Position numbers and translations under genes: made by a program | NCBI GenBank assembly: GCA_027592275.1 | Contig: JAQCKF010000014.1 | Span: 1 to 64,000, forward strand | From: Pseudomonadota bacterium | GTDB lineage: Bacteria; Pseudomonadota; Gammaproteobacteria; Pseudomonadales; Pseudohongiellaceae | Direction of reading: 5' to 3' | DNA: 64,000 nucleotides | In this document: piece after piece, positions 8,024 through 17,865 of the stretch | How positions within the stretch are numbered: the first letter of the stretch is position 1 | How the letters are laid out: each line of letters begins with the position of its first letter | The notes under the pieces: generated by a model | What the model saw: the letters and a program-made list of their open reading frames with translations, nothing else | The model's database searches: none | Told to the model about the DNA's origin: nothing

Positions 8024-9193
8024 ATGTCTAATGAGAGAATAGCGGATCAAGGCCCACTGTCGAAGGTGAATCCTTTTCGCGTGATGACGGTCATGGCTAG
8101 AGCGCAGCACTTGGAATCCCAAGGGCGTCGAATCGTGCACATGGAAGCCGGTGAGCCCGATTTCTCTTCAGCACAGCCAATCATAGATGCGGGGAAGAGG
8201 GCTCTTGATGACGGGCTGACGCAGTACACAGCGGCAACGGGCCTTGCTCAGTTGCGAGAATGCTTGTCTGTCCACTACCGAGAAAATTACAACGTTGAGG
8301 TTGACGCGAATCGTATACTGATCACGCCAGGCGCGAGTGGGGGCCTGAATCTATTGGCGAACCTGCTGGTGCGCGCTGGCGATGGTGTCTTGCTTAGCGA
8401 TCCTGCCTATCCCTGTGTGCGTAACTTCATTCACATGATGTCAGCGCAGCCGCAGCTCATACCGGTAGGTATTGAACAAAATTTTCAGCCTACGCTTGAG
8501 CAGTTGGATGAATACTGCACAGATAAGACCAGCGGCCTGTGGTTGGCATCCCCGAGTAACCCTACCGGCACAATACTGGAACGATCGAAACTTAAAGAGG
8601 CCTGTAATTGGGCTGCATCGAGGCAGAAGCACCTGTTGGTTGATGAGATTTATCATGGACTACATTACGTTGATGATCTGCCTAGTGTTCTGGAGCTAGA
8701 TCAATCAGCTTTCGTAGTGAATAGCTTTTCTAAATACTTCGGCATGACAGGGTGGCGCTTGGGCTGGATCGTAGTGCCACAAGAGCATGTTGAGATGGCC
8801 ACCATACTCGCTCAGAATATGTATATATCGGCGTCCTCTATTTCACAATACGCCGCTCTGGCGGCGTTCACTCCCGAAGCCAAACGCATCTTCGAGGAGC
8901 GCAGAGAGGCATTTCGCCTCAGGAGAGACTTTCTGGCTGGGGCGCTTAAAAGTATGGGCTTCTCGCTCTCTGACAATATTCAGGGAGCATTTTACATCTA
9001 CGCCGATATTTCTAAGTTCTCCGATGACTGTGAAATTTTTTGTCGTGACATGTTAGAAGATCATGGAGTTGCCCTGACTCCTGGTACCGATTTTGGTGAC
9101 TTCCAAAGTAAGAGACACGTACGTATTGCGTTTACCACGGACATGGATAGCTTGGAGTTAGGTGTTCAGCGGCTTCAGAACGCTTTGCTCTAA
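8024..9193 (+). CDS. class I/II pyridoxal phosphate aminotransferase
   Basis: A 389-residue fold-type I aminotransferase. The PLP lysine is in NSFSKYFGMTGWRLGW, the SPSNPTGT motif contacts the cofactor, and a C-terminal HVRIAF segment contains the substrate-carboxylate arginine. The frame is open from a GTG at 7997, but the ATG at 8024 begins the conserved N-terminal region. Relatives next to dksA/sfsA in Pseudomonas are annotated only as probable aminotransferases, so the amino donor is unknown. sfsA follows 35 bases later on the same strand, probably in one transcript. Confidence 0.88.
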   Translation: MSNERIADQGPLSKVNPFRVMTVMARAQHLESQGRRIVHMEAGEPDFSSAQPIIDAGKRALDDGLTQYTAATGLAQLRECLSVHYRENYNVEVDANRILITPGASGGLNLLANLLVRAGDGVLLSDPAYPCVRNFIHMMSAQPQLIPVGIEQNFQPTLEQLDEYCTDKTSGLWLASPSNPTGTILERSKLKEACNWAASRQKHLLVDEIYHGLHYVDDLPSVLELDQSAFVVNSFSKYFGMTGWRLGWIVVPQEHVEMATILAQNMYISASSISQYAALAAFTPEAKRIFEERREAFRLRRDFLAGALKSMGFSLSDNIQGAFYIYADISKFSDDCEIFCRDMLEDHGVALTPGTDFGDFQSKRHVRIAFTTDMDSLELGVQRLQNALL

Positions 9194-9228
9194 ACTGCTT
9201 TACCCTTTCCTCCAGAGGACTCTTTCCG

Positions 9229-9954
9229 ATGCAGCTGCAAAAAAAATTACAGGAAGGCGTGTTGCTGAAGCGCTACAAACGGTTTCTGGCTGATATAACG
9301 ACGCAGGAAGGGGAGTCCATTACGATTCACTGCCCTAACACAGGTTCTATGAAAAACTGTCAGGAGCCTGGCAGTAGGATATGGTATTCCGATTCGGAAA
9401 ACCCGAAGCGGAAGTATGCCTGCACCTGGGAGCTTGTGGAAGTTGATAACAAACACATTGTGGGCATTAACACCGGTTTGGCGAATAAGCTCGTACACGA
9501 AGCTATCACATCGAACCGGATCATTGAGCTGACGGCCTATGAGTCTATACGGACGGAAGTGGCCTATGGTGAACAGAAGAGTCGCATCGACTTACTCCTC
9601 GAGGGAACAGCTAAGGACCCGGATGCAATGTGTTATGTCGAGGTAAAGAATGTGAGCCTTGGTCTGGGCGACGGGCTAGGCAGCTTTCCTGATGCTGTAA
9701 CGACTCGCGGTCAGAAGCATCTGCAAGAGTTACTGCATATGCATTCCCTAGGTCATCGCGCGGTAATGCTGTTTTGTGTGCAGCACAGCGGTATACAACG
9801 TATCATCCCCGCAGATAATGTAGATCCTGAGTATGCTCGCTTGCTTAGAGAAGTAGCGTCGAACGGTGTGGAGGTGATCGCCTATCGAGCGGACTTTGAT
9901 GTGCAAAATTCGTGCGTCACACTGCGGGAAAAGGTGCCTGTGCTGTTAAGTTAG
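9229..9954 (+). CDS. sfsA: SfsA family DNA-binding/nuclease-like protein
   Basis: A 241-residue SfsA with the family core: CPNTGSMKNCQEPGS, then EQKSRIDLLLEG, then CYVEVKNVSLG, then FPDAVTTRGQKHLQEL. The D and ExK residues of the middle part resemble a restriction-endonuclease-like active site. E. coli SfsA was described as stimulating maltose use; its true biochemical role is unsettled. A GAGG ribosome binding site precedes the ATG. Position beside dksA is widely conserved in gammaproteobacteria. Confidence 0.94.
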   Translation: MQLQKKLQEGVLLKRYKRFLADITTQEGESITIHCPNTGSMKNCQEPGSRIWYSDSENPKRKYACTWELVEVDNKHIVGINTGLANKLVHEAITSNRIIELTAYESIRTEVAYGEQKSRIDLLLEGTAKDPDAMCYVEVKNVSLGLGDGLGSFPDAVTTRGQKHLQELLHMHSLGHRAVMLFCVQHSGIQRIIPADNVDPEYARLLREVASNGVEVIAYRADFDVQNSCVTLREKVPVLLS

Positions 9955-9988
9955 AATCGAACAAGGGCTAGCGGATATTCGGAATAGG

Positions 9989-10336
9989 TTATCGCAACGG
10001 AGTCCGAGCGCGCAGTGCCGATTCTTCGACCATGACCATACCCTTGTCTAAGATAAACGGTATCGCCTGCAGGTGTTTGCCCTTGCAAGGGCCTGCCAGA
10101 CAGCGGCCACCCTCTATCTCAAAAAGTGCTCCGTGGGTGGAGCAGATGATTAAGGCGCCATCGCGGTCTAGAAATCGATCTTCCTCCCACTCAAGTGGAG
10201 TGCCCAGATGCGGGCAGCGATTCCAATATAAAAAGACTTCAGCATCCTTCTTAACAGCAAACATATAGAGATTGTTAAGCTCAATCCCTTTCGAGGTGCC
10301 TTCTTCTATTTCTTCTACACTAATAATACTGATCAT
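9989..10336 (-). CDS. Rieske [2Fe-2S] ferredoxin-like protein
   Basis: A 115-residue stand-alone Rieske domain. Cluster ligands are the Cys-His pairs in RCPHLG and ICSTHGA, followed by LFEIEGGRCLAGPCKG, as in NirD and dioxygenase ferredoxins. It has no signal peptide or membrane segment, so it is a soluble electron carrier. No oxygenase is nearby; its neighbour 21 bases upstream on the same strand is a sulfhydrylase, and a functional link is not evident. The electron partner cannot be named. Confidence 0.88.
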   Translation of the reverse strand: MISIISVEEIEEGTSKGIELNNLYMFAVKKDAEVFLYWNRCPHLGTPLEWEEDRFLDRDGALIICSTHGALFEIEGGRCLAGPCKGKHLQAIPFILDKGMVMVEESALRARTPLR

Positions 10337-10357
10337 GAATATTCCACTAACGAATAG

Positions 10358-11587
10358 CTAAGCAAGGGCCTTCTTGAAATCTGCCAGCAGATCTTCGACT
10401 TCTTCTATACCGATAGAGAAGCGAATCATGGAGTCAGAGATGCCCATGGAGGCACGACGCTCTGCTCCCATCTCATAATAGATTGTATGGGCGACAGGAA
10501 TGGCTAGAGTTCGGGTATCTCCGAGATTGCTGGATGAGACTATATTATCCATCGCGTTCAACACATCGAAACAATCAACACCGTCGACGAGGTCGATGCT
10601 CATAACTGAGCCAAAGCCATTAAACAGTTCTTTTGCTCGCCCATGCTGGGGATGAGTGGGCAGCCCGGGATAGTAAACCTGCTTCACCTTGGGATGCTGT
10701 GCGCAGAACTCGGCGACTTTTTGGGCGTTGCTACACGCCTGGTTCATACGCAGGCTCAGTGTCTCAGAACCTACTGCCAGGTGATGGGCAGCTTCAGGGC
10801 CTAAAGAGGCGCCGATGTCTCGCAGCCCCTTCTTCTTCACCTGGGTAATGCCCCACAACTGGGAGTCTTGGTTTTTATAATTCTCGTAGATATTCGCGAA
10901 GCTGGTCCAGTCGAAGAGACCGGTATCGGTGATTGCGCCACCGAGCGCGTTGCCATGGCCGCCTATGTATTTCGTTAAGGAGTTTACGCTGAAGCTGGCG
11001 CCAACCGATTTTGGCTGAAACAGGTGCGGCGAGGTCATGGTGTTGTCGACACAGAAGATTAGATTTTTGCTTTTGCACAACGCACCAATCCCCGCTAAGT
11101 CTGCGATCTGTGTGACAGGATTAGCGATGGTTTCGACGAACACCAATCGGGTATTTTCTTTGATCGCAGATTTAACCTCAACGACATCTGTCGCGTCGAC
11201 GAACGTTACCTCTATGCCTAGATTCTGGAATGTGCCAAACAGGCTATTTGTATTGCCGAACAGAAATGCGCTAGAGACGATGTGGTCTCCGGCCCTAAGC
11301 AGCGACAGCATGGTAGATGCGATAGCGGCCATGCCAGTGGCGAATACCGCGGTGGCGATACCCTCTTCCATTGCCGTAATTTTATTTTGCAGTGCAGTAA
11401 CGGTTGGGTTTAGCTGCCGACCATAGATATAGCCCGCGCGTTTCCCTTGAAAGACTTCAGCCAGTTCTCTGGCATCTTCATAGCCATAGGCTACCGACGG
11501 ATGAATGGCCTTGTGCAATACGCCATGTTCCGGATTGTCTCTGCGGTCGGAATGCAGATTTGTAGTGTTAAAGCCTTTTTTAGTCAT
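10358..11587 (-). CDS. O-acyl-homoserine sulfhydrylase / cystathionine gamma-synthase family enzyme
   Basis: A 409-residue Cys/Met-metabolism PLP enzyme. The Schiff-base lysine is in NSLTKYIGGHGNALGG, and the family motifs GYIYGRQLNPTV, FATGMAAI and NTMTSPHLF are present. It probably makes homocysteine from an activated homoserine plus sulfide (MetY/MetZ-like), though a gamma-lyase cannot be excluded from motifs alone. Sulfide would be supplied by the assimilation route whose first steps (CysD, CysNC) lie at 39-42 kb. It may be cotranscribed with the Rieske ferredoxin. Confidence 0.85.
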   Translation of the reverse strand: MTKKGFNTTNLHSDRRDNPEHGVLHKAIHPSVAYGYEDARELAEVFQGKRAGYIYGRQLNPTVTALQNKITAMEEGIATAVFATGMAAIASTMLSLLRAGDHIVSSAFLFGNTNSLFGTFQNLGIEVTFVDATDVVEVKSAIKENTRLVFVETIANPVTQIADLAGIGALCKSKNLIFCVDNTMTSPHLFQPKSVGASFSVNSLTKYIGGHGNALGGAITDTGLFDWTSFANIYENYKNQDSQLWGITQVKKKGLRDIGASLGPEAAHHLAVGSETLSLRMNQACSNAQKVAEFCAQHPKVKQVYYPGLPTHPQHGRAKELFNGFGSVMSIDLVDGVDCFDVLNAMDNIVSSSNLGDTRTLAIPVAHTIYYEMGAERRASMGISDSMIRFSIGIEEVEDLLADFKKALA

Positions 11588-11683
11588 GATGGCGGCTCAG
11601 ATGAGTGCAGGGGAGGCAATGCTGGCGGTGTTATACACCAGCATTCTGGAATTTGGAAGCTACGGGTAATGATAACGCCTGTC

Positions 11684-12061
11684 CTAGATTTGATCTAGTT
11701 GATCTTGGCACTTCAGGCAATGGCTTGCCTGGGGCTGCACTTTTAGTCGGTTGAACTGTATGGGTTCGTCGCACTGACCGCAGCAGCCAAAATCCTCTCT
11801 ATCTATTCGTTTTAGGGCGATGAGGACCTTTCTTAAGGTGGACTCGGCTTTCGCTCGAGTCGAGACTGCCATGCTTTGCTGTTGCATCGCATCAACTCGA
11901 GAAACCCTGCCTACAGTACTTTGATCTAGGGTAACAACACCCGTAGCCGATTCGGCATCAAGCAGCTGCTGTTCCAATTTGGTTTTGTTGGCTTGCAGTA
12001 GAGAGCGTAGTTCTTGTGTTTGCTTGGGCGTGAGCTGGTCCAAGATGAGTATCGCCTTCAA
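11684..12061 (-). CDS. DksA/TraR-type zinc-finger protein (second DksA-like)
   Basis: A small (up to 125 residues) DksA/TraR relative with an N-terminal helical hairpin and a C-terminal zinc site, CGQCDEPIQFNRL...HCLKCQDQ. It lacks the DPADRA tip motif of the main DksA. Start uncertain: TTG at 12061 gives 125 residues without a ribosome binding site, while TTG at 12043 gives MDQLTPKQ with AAGG upstream. A role at RNA polymerase is inferred from the fold. It is downstream of the unrecognised 452-residue protein, 24 bases away on the same strand. Confidence 0.82.
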   Translation of the reverse strand: MKAILILDQLTPKQTQELRSLLQANKTKLEQQLLDAESATGVVTLDQSTVGRVSRVDAMQQQSMAVSTRAKAESTLRKVLIALKRIDREDFGCCGQCDEPIQFNRLKVQPQASHCLKCQDQLDQI

Positions 12062-12085
12062 GGTTAGTTTAGTTGAACGAATCTT

Positions 12086-13444
12086 CTATTGAAGCAATCC
12101 CGAAAAGAGTGGTCGGCTATCGATGAGTGTCTGAATTTCAGCGAGCCGCTGCACATATTGGGGGCTGCTTCTGTCTGTATACATTGCATTGAATTCGGTT
12201 TCGGAGAGGCCATCTCGATTGCTGCCAACCTGGGGCATATAGTCAGATTCATTCTGTAGGTTTGCTAGCCGGTCCTGCATGATTTTCGCAGTTTCAGGTC
12301 CGGCCGTTGCAAGTTGTGCGATGGTGACACCCACGCTATTCGCCGTAAGATCGGAAAAACTGAATCCTGAGCGATAGCGCGCATCGTAGGCTTCCTTAGT
12401 TGTAGACAACATCTGTGCGAGATCTGCGCCAGCCGAAGCGGTTATTGCAGCTGTCGAAACCAGATGCTGTGCTAGATCCTGACGCCTGAGTAGTCGTACC
12501 TCTATAAAGGGGGCTGGTTCGATCTCCGCCGCGGCTTCTTCACCGATGAGTTGTGCGATGGATTCTTCATTCAAATAGATGGCTAAGGTTTGAAAGGCTG
12601 TTCGATTCTCTGTAATAGGGTCACTGCCTGCTAGGGTCTTTTCCATTGCTGCAGTAAACAGTGGCGATAGAAAGGCATTGATCGATACGGCGCGAATGTC
12701 GACGGGCACGGCCGCCGCTATGTTTGTGATGATGGCGTAGTAGTCGATTATTCGCTGCTGATCCTGATCAGATATAAAAAGCTGCTGCGCCTGGTTACCG
12801 ATGCGACTAATTAGATTCGGGTCCCATTGCATAGCAACTGTCATTTGGTTTTGCTCGAGCTCAATACTTTCAACATTGTTGATCAGTTTGCTGATATCCA
12901 CAGAGGTGATGTTTTCGGTTGCGAGGTTGCTTCGTAGGCGCTGCAGGGTGAATTGTAGAAATCTATTAGGTACGGCCATCTTGCCTATTCGCAGTGCATC
13001 TAACGTTAGCCGGTTGTCATCCTCGATAAAGCCGGCCTCTACATTTAAGAACATGGACAGCGCTCCTGAGCCTAGCCGAACACTCATTTGGGCAGTGAGT
13101 TTGCCCTGGGAAAGCTGAGTTCGTGCTGCCCAGTCTGAGGAGAGGTTCATAATATTAATCGCATAGCGCAGTAGTAGGTTCAACTCCTCAGAGTTGAGCT
13201 GTAATTCATGCCGGCTGGCAACGCTAGGGGACTGTGGCGTGCTTTCCAACAGCAGGGTTTCAATTCTGGAAAGCTCTTCATTAGTAAACTGCTGTTCAGC
13301 AACCAGGCTAGGCGAGGTCTCTATAGAAAGTAGCAGCACTATCACTGGCGCGCTGAGGAGCAGCACTACAATGGTGCGCAGCAAGAGTATGGGGAGCTTT
13401 GGGCGTGTTGAAGGTTTAGAGTCCAATGTGGCTTGCCTGCTCAT
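12086..13444 (-). CDS. unrecognised membrane-anchored protein
   Basis: A 452-residue protein I do not recognise. One N-terminal membrane segment (about residues 19-40, LPILLLRTIVVLLLSAPVIV) suggests an inner-membrane protein with a large periplasmic domain. The rest is rich in Ala, Leu, Ser and Gln without cysteine motifs or nucleotide-binding loops. The middle (about 85-190) alternates hydrophobic positions, as in a beta-rich lipid-binding or scaffold domain; this is only an impression. It precedes the small DksA-like gene. Confidence 0.75.
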   Translation of the reverse strand: MSRQATLDSKPSTRPKLPILLLRTIVVLLLSAPVIVLLLSIETSPSLVAEQQFTNEELSRIETLLLESTPQSPSVASRHELQLNSEELNLLLRYAINIMNLSSDWAARTQLSQGKLTAQMSVRLGSGALSMFLNVEAGFIEDDNRLTLDALRIGKMAVPNRFLQFTLQRLRSNLATENITSVDISKLINNVESIELEQNQMTVAMQWDPNLISRIGNQAQQLFISDQDQQRIIDYYAIITNIAAAVPVDIRAVSINAFLSPLFTAAMEKTLAGSDPITENRTAFQTLAIYLNEESIAQLIGEEAAAEIEPAPFIEVRLLRRQDLAQHLVSTAAITASAGADLAQMLSTTKEAYDARYRSGFSFSDLTANSVGVTIAQLATAGPETAKIMQDRLANLQNESDYMPQVGSNRDGLSETEFNAMYTDRSSPQYVQRLAEIQTLIDSRPLFSGLLQ

Positions 13445-13688
13445 GATAAATTCGTATTGCTCACTGGATTAAGCCGCCGGGATGTAAAGTATCTAGATCC
13501 TGCCGATAATAGGCGTAGAACTCGATTTTACTGACAAACAGCGTGTTTATCGCTATAAAGTATGACAAAGTCGAAAGAATCTACAATTTAGAGTGAAAAT
13601 AATTTATTAATCAAGGGCTTGGAGTTAGTATCCCTTGATAGATAGGCAGTGCACTTAATGTTAGGCGCTCAGTCTGAAGGAGATTGTC

Positions 13689-14366
13689 ATGAAAAATAGT
13701 TTACCCAAGCGCGAAGCACGTCTATTACCTAGTGCTACTACAAGTGCTACTAGCAGTGCGGCTAAAATTCGAGCAATTGTTGCCACTTTACTGCTACTGG
13801 TGCTGGCATCTTGTGTGTCTCAGGCCGCGAAAGATGCGGAAATCGCTGCTGTCGAAGCCGAGCGCGTGGCGGTGGAACAAGCGGCGCTGCAAGTCGTGGC
13901 GAATCAAGCACGTGCCCGAGAAGCAGAGCTTCAGGCGCAGCGAGATCAAGTGGCGGCGGAACGTGCGAGAGTTGAAGAAGTAAGGCAGCGGCAACTTGTC
14001 GAGGCTAAAGCCAGGGCGGATGCGGAACGTGAAGAGCAGGAAGCAATCGCACAGGCAGAGCGTGATCGACGTGCTGTGATAGCGGCAGCACAAGCGCAGC
14101 GACAGGATAGGCTAGACAGAATTACAGCTTTGCAACAACAAATAGCTTCGATTGAGACAGAAGTAGGCGAAGAGGGGTCGAAAGTAGCTATGTTGACGCG
14201 AGCTATTCAGACCGCGGAAGAGCTCTTGACGACATTGGCGGCAGAGCAGGCCAAGTACGAGGATACCGATGAACAGGGCAATACAGTGGAGCCTCTGGCG
14301 AAGGAATTAATAGCGGAGTTAGAATCCCGTAAGAATGAATTAGTGCGTCAGGCCAATTCCCTCTAG
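13689..14366 (+). CDS. coiled-coil lipoprotein
   Basis: A 225-residue protein. A long N-terminal extension leads to a hydrophobic segment ending in the lipobox LASC (about residue 42), so it is probably lipidated. The rest is almost entirely Ala/Glu/Arg/Gln heptad-like repeats, a long coiled coil broken near residue 155. AAGGAG lies just before the ATG. The length of the signal region is unusual, and translation could start later. No enzyme domain is present; a periplasmic spacer or scaffold role is plausible. Confidence 0.78.
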   Translation: MKNSLPKREARLLPSATTSATSSAAKIRAIVATLLLLVLASCVSQAAKDAEIAAVEAERVAVEQAALQVVANQARAREAELQAQRDQVAAERARVEEVRQRQLVEAKARADAEREEQEAIAQAERDRRAVIAAAQAQRQDRLDRITALQQQIASIETEVGEEGSKVAMLTRAIQTAEELLTTLAAEQAKYEDTDEQGNTVEPLAKELIAELESRKNELVRQANSL

Positions 14367-14391
14367 GCAGCTTTGGGGCTAGCATCTCGAT

Positions 14392-14565
14392 ATGAACGAT
14401 AAAGTCGTCGATTTTCAAGCAGGTAAGGAAAACCAGCTACACAAGCGCAAGCAGGCGAAGCTCGATGAGATGCGCCAGGCCTTTCGCTTGGCTCGAGGTG
14501 AGGCCGATAAGGCGGCAAGTACGAGCCCTAGCAGTAAGAAGAAGCGTCGCAAATCCAAGAAATAA
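14392..14565 (+). CDS. 57-residue lysine/arginine-rich small protein
   Basis: A short frame beginning MNDKVVDFQAGKEN and ending in a basic run, SSKKKRRKSKK. The middle is a predicted amphipathic helix (KLDEMRQAFRLARGEAD). It starts 25 bases after the coiled-coil lipoprotein on the same strand, so it could be cotranscribed. The basic tail suggests nucleic-acid or ribosome binding, but no family is recognised. Codon use looks ordinary and the frame ends cleanly. Confidence 0.6.
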   Translation: MNDKVVDFQAGKENQLHKRKQAKLDEMRQAFRLARGEADKAASTSPSSKKKRRKSKK

Positions 14566-14758
14566 GCCCCCAAACAAGCCGTTTTAAGTCCCCGCCCAGC
14601 TTCTTGCAAAGCGGGCTAGTTATTGCTTCTCCCCCAATCCCTCGAAAAGCACTGAAATACTGGTTTCACAGCAGGTTTATCGCCTTTTTTTGCGGCGATC
14701 ATTATGGTAAAGTGCGCGCCTTAAAATAAAACGTTGCATTGCAAGGGGAAGAATTTCG

Positions 14759-16885
14759 ATGTCAGGCATAACAATTTGGGTAACTACAGTCCTGTCGCTG
14801 ATGGGCTTGGGGATAGCCTTCTTTTACATGAAGAAGGTAGTAAGTATTCCGCTTGATCTAGGATTAGATGAAGAACAGTCGAAGAAGCTAACTTTCATCC
14901 ACGGCGCTATTGCCGAGGGTGCCATGGCTTTCTTGAAGCAGGAATACAAAGTCCTGACCATATTCATGGCGGTTTTTGCCGCTATTATCGCCATTCTGAT
15001 CGACAATACTCATACCCCTGATATCCATGAGGGTATCTATACTGCTATTGCCTTCCTCTTTGGTGGAGCGATATCTATAGCTTCTGGCTATATTGGTATG
15101 AAGGTAGCGACTCAAGGCAATGCGCGGACTACGGTTTCTGCGAAGAAAGACATTTCTGCAGCCTACGATGTGGCGATTAACTCTGGCGCTGTTATGGGTT
15201 TTGCTCTTGTCGGACTCGCTACGCTTGGGCTGGTTATCATCTATGTAGTGATGAGCTGGTTGCTCGCAGACCTTGGCCCTGAGAATAATCACATCCTTAT
15301 GGAAGTGATTGCAGGCTTTGGACTAGGTGGTTCTACAATCGCTCTATTTGCGCGTGTTGGCGGTGGTATCTTCACTAAGGCTGCCGACGTTGGTGCTGAC
15401 TTGGTAGGTAAGGTTGAGCAGGGCATCCCTGAGGATGACCCACGTAACCCAGCGGTAATTGCAGACAACGTTGGTGACAACGTGGGCGATGTTGCTGGCA
15501 TGGGTGCTGACCTTTTCGGTTCTTGTGCGGAAAGCACCTGTGCTGCAATGGTTATTAGTGCGGTCGTTTTTGCCGGTAACCCGGACGCATTGTTATTCCC
15601 AATCTTAATCAGTGCTGTAGGTATTCCAATAGCACTACTCACTAAACTGATGGTCGGTGTAAAGACTGAAGACGACGTAGCACCAGCTCTGATGAAGCTA
15701 CTAATTATATCCAGCGCTATTATGGCTGTGGTTATGTACTTCTTCACTACTGCGCTAATTCCAGCTGACTTTATTTTGAACGGTGCAGAGTATACGAATG
15801 TCGGTGTTTACTTATGCTTCTTAGCAGGCTTGGTTTCAGGGTTGGCGGTTGGCTTATTGACTGGCTACTACACATCTGAAAAATTTGCTCCTGTGCAAGA
15901 AGTCGCAAAGTCCTGTGAGACTGGCGTTGCTACTAACATCATTTACGGACTTGCACTCGGCTATAAGAGTACTGTGCTTCCTTATATCGCCATTGCGATA
16001 AGCATCTTCATCTCTTGGGAACTTGCGGGCATGTACGGCATCGCGATCGCTTCATTGGGTATGTTGGGAAGCCTTGTGCTAACCCTGACTATCGATGCTT
16101 ACGGTCCTGTAGCTGACAACGCTGGTGGTATTGCGGAGATGGTAGGTCTGGAAGCAGAAGTTAGGCGTAGAACTGACATCCTAGACTCTGCTGGTAATAC
16201 TACTGCAGCCATCGGTAAGGGATTTGCTATCGGTGCTGCGATATTAACTTCACTTGCCTTGTTCGCGGCCTTTATTTTAACTGCCGAAGAACTGCGCGGT
16301 GAGCCGATTTCTATGAGCCTGCTAGAGCCACTAGTATTCACTTTCCTGTTTGTCGGTGCGGTTTTACCTTTCTTGTTCTCAGCTATGACCATGAAATCGG
16401 TAGGTGTTGCGGCATTCGCGATGATCGAGGAAGTGCGTCATCAGTTCAAAACCATCCCAGGCATTATGGAAGGTACAGGCACACCTGATTACGCAAAGTG
16501 TGTTGCTATATCAACTCAGGCAGCGCTAAAAGAAATGATCGCACCTGGCGTGCTGATCATGGGCTCGCCAATCGTTGTGGGTTATCTGTTCGGCGTTGAG
16601 GCAGTTGCGGCTATGTTGATCGGTTCATTGATTACAGGTGGTGTCCTCGCGATCGCCTCCTCCAATAGCGGCGGCGCTTGGGACAATGCTAAGAAATATA
16701 TCGAAGCTGGCAACCACGGTGGTAAAGGTTCGGATGAGCACACGGCGGCTGTTGTTGGTGATACTGTTGGCGATCCAATGAAAGACACTTCGGGTCCTTC
16801 ACTGAATATCCTGATCAAGCTATCAGCGATTCTGAGCCTCGTATTTGCTCCTTTCTTCGTTCAATACGGCGGCATCTTGCTGTAG
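14759..16885 (+). CDS. hppA: membrane-bound ion-pumping pyrophosphatase (K+-dependent type)
   Basis: A 708-residue, about 16-helix pyrophosphatase that hydrolyses PPi while pumping H+ or Na+. The catalytic segments [31 protein letters not shown] and later DNAKKYIE and [14 protein letters not shown] are intact. The key position in [10 protein letters not shown] is Ala rather than Lys, which marks the K+-stimulated subfamily. That subfamily includes both H+ and Na+ pumps, so the ion is not settled here. AAGGGGAAG precedes the ATG, and a strong terminator follows. It would recover energy from PPi released by biosynthesis. Confidence 0.96.
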   Translation: MSGITIWVTTVLSLMGLGIAFFYMKKVVSIPLDLGLDEEQSKKLTFIHGAIAEGAMAFLKQEYKVLTIFMAVFAAIIAILIDNTHTPDIHEGIYTAIAFLFGGAISIASGYIGMKVATQGNARTTVSAKKDISAAYDVAINSGAVMGFALVGLATLGLVIIYVVMSWLLADLGPENNHILMEVIAGFGLGGSTIALFARVGGGIFTKAADVGADLVGKVEQGIPEDDPRNPAVIADNVGDNVGDVAGMGADLFGSCAESTCAAMVISAVVFAGNPDALLFPILISAVGIPIALLTKLMVGVKTEDDVAPALMKLLIISSAIMAVVMYFFTTALIPADFILNGAEYTNVGVYLCFLAGLVSGLAVGLLTGYYTSEKFAPVQEVAKSCETGVATNIIYGLALGYKSTVLPYIAIAISIFISWELAGMYGIAIASLGMLGSLVLTLTIDAYGPVADNAGGIAEMVGLEAEVRRRTDILDSAGNTTAAIGKGFAIGAAILTSLALFAAFILTAEELRGEPISMSLLEPLVFTFLFVGAVLPFLFSAMTMKSVGVAAFAMIEEVRHQFKTIPGIMEGTGTPDYAKCVAISTQAALKEMIAPGVLIMGSPIVVGYLFGVEAVAAMLIGSLITGGVLAIASSNSGGAWDNAKKYIEAGNHGGKGSDEHTAAVVGDTVGDPMKDTSGPSLNILIKLSAILSLVFAPFFVQYGGILL

Positions 16886-16956
16886 GAAGAGTAAAAAAGC
16901 TCGGAAAAGGTTTCTGAAATCTGTGTAAACCAGTTCTCAGCAAGCCCAACAAAAAG

Positions 16957-16984
16957 ACCCCGCTTATTTAAGTGGGGTTTTTTC
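16957..16984 (+). terminator. intrinsic terminator after hppA
   Basis: ACCCCGCTT (16957-16965), loop ATTT, AAGTGGGGT (16970-16978), then a T run to 16983. It is a nine-base-pair stem with one wobble. An A run before the stem suggests it may also serve the convergent gene at 17016-17579. Confidence 0.9.
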
Positions 16985-17015
16985 GTTTTGACTCTCCTAT
17001 TTTTGTCTCAAATTA

Positions 17016-17579
17016 TTATAAGTCTCGCCGAGTTTCGAAATGGAACAGGACCCATTCGTCGTATTCGAATAGTTGGTTGCTATCGAGGTCGGTCCATGAG
17101 GTGGAGATAGTTTTTACGCATTGATAGATTCTAAACGAATTCGTGTTTTCAATAATGAGGTTTCGCACTGATGGATTTAATGTGTAGTTCGATATTTCTA
17201 CGAGCTTCCAGTTATCGAGCATAGTTCGATCGATACATTCATCGTCTGAGAGCAGGTCAAGATAATCGAACTCTTTATCGGCATAGCCTCCGGAAGGAAC
17301 CTCTAAGTCTACGTCGATAAGTATGGACTGAGTTGCCTCCTCGCTGCCGTGCAGTTCGATGCTGTTTAGGCGAATAGGGGCAAGGGTTTGATTGAACGCG
17401 ACAAGGCGTAAACCGTCATCGGTATTTTCTCCCCAAGCTGAGGAATAGAATGCGAATTTGATCTCAGTATCTTCCTGCTGCTCAGCTGCTGCAGAAAAAG
17501 GTAGGACCGCAGCGCCGACGAACATGAAGAAGCAGGGGAGTGTGAGTGTTTTTCGCATGCTCTCAATTCTAGCGGTCAA
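17016..17579 (-). CDS. unrecognised exported protein
   Basis: A 187-residue protein with a signal peptide (MRKTLTLPCFFMFVGAAVLP, ending near AAAEQ) and no further membrane segment. The frame begins seven residues before MRKTL; the Met eight residues in is the likelier start. Two or three cysteines are present in the mature part, and the sequence looks beta-rich. No family recognised. It is convergent with hppA and shares its terminator region. The 286-base gap to the next gene (17580-17865) shows nothing beyond presumed promoters. Confidence 0.7.
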   Translation of the reverse strand: MTARIESMRKTLTLPCFFMFVGAAVLPFSAAAEQQEDTEIKFAFYSSAWGENTDDGLRLVAFNQTLAPIRLNSIELHGSEEATQSILIDVDLEVPSGGYADKEFDYLDLLSDDECIDRTMLDNWKLVEISNYTLNPSVRNLIIENTNSFRIYQCVKTISTSWTDLDSNQLFEYDEWVLFHFETRRDL

Positions 17580-17865
17580 GCTGCTAGGCTGTCATTCTCA
17601 ATTTGCACAGATTGCAGTCTTCTCGTCGAAATTTGCTGAAGATGTTTTCTAAATGAAGAAATTATCAGTTAAACCAGCATAATCGGCTTGGCATGCGCTG
17701 TGGACTACCGCATCCTTGGATTTTTCCAAGCCAATCAAAGATAATCAGCGACAGTTTAACTGGGTCATCGTGTCTATCGATTAGTGGGTGAGTGCTCAGA
17801 TGACCGTTGGAATAGATAGCACGCCAAAGTAATCAATCGTAACCGATTAAACAGAGGGAAGAGTT

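Noticed and set aside
14679..14700. ATCGCC/GGCGAT hairpin with a T run before hppA as a terminator
   Set aside because: The T run is in the loop rather than after the stem, so it would not terminate; it is only 6 bp and could be chance.
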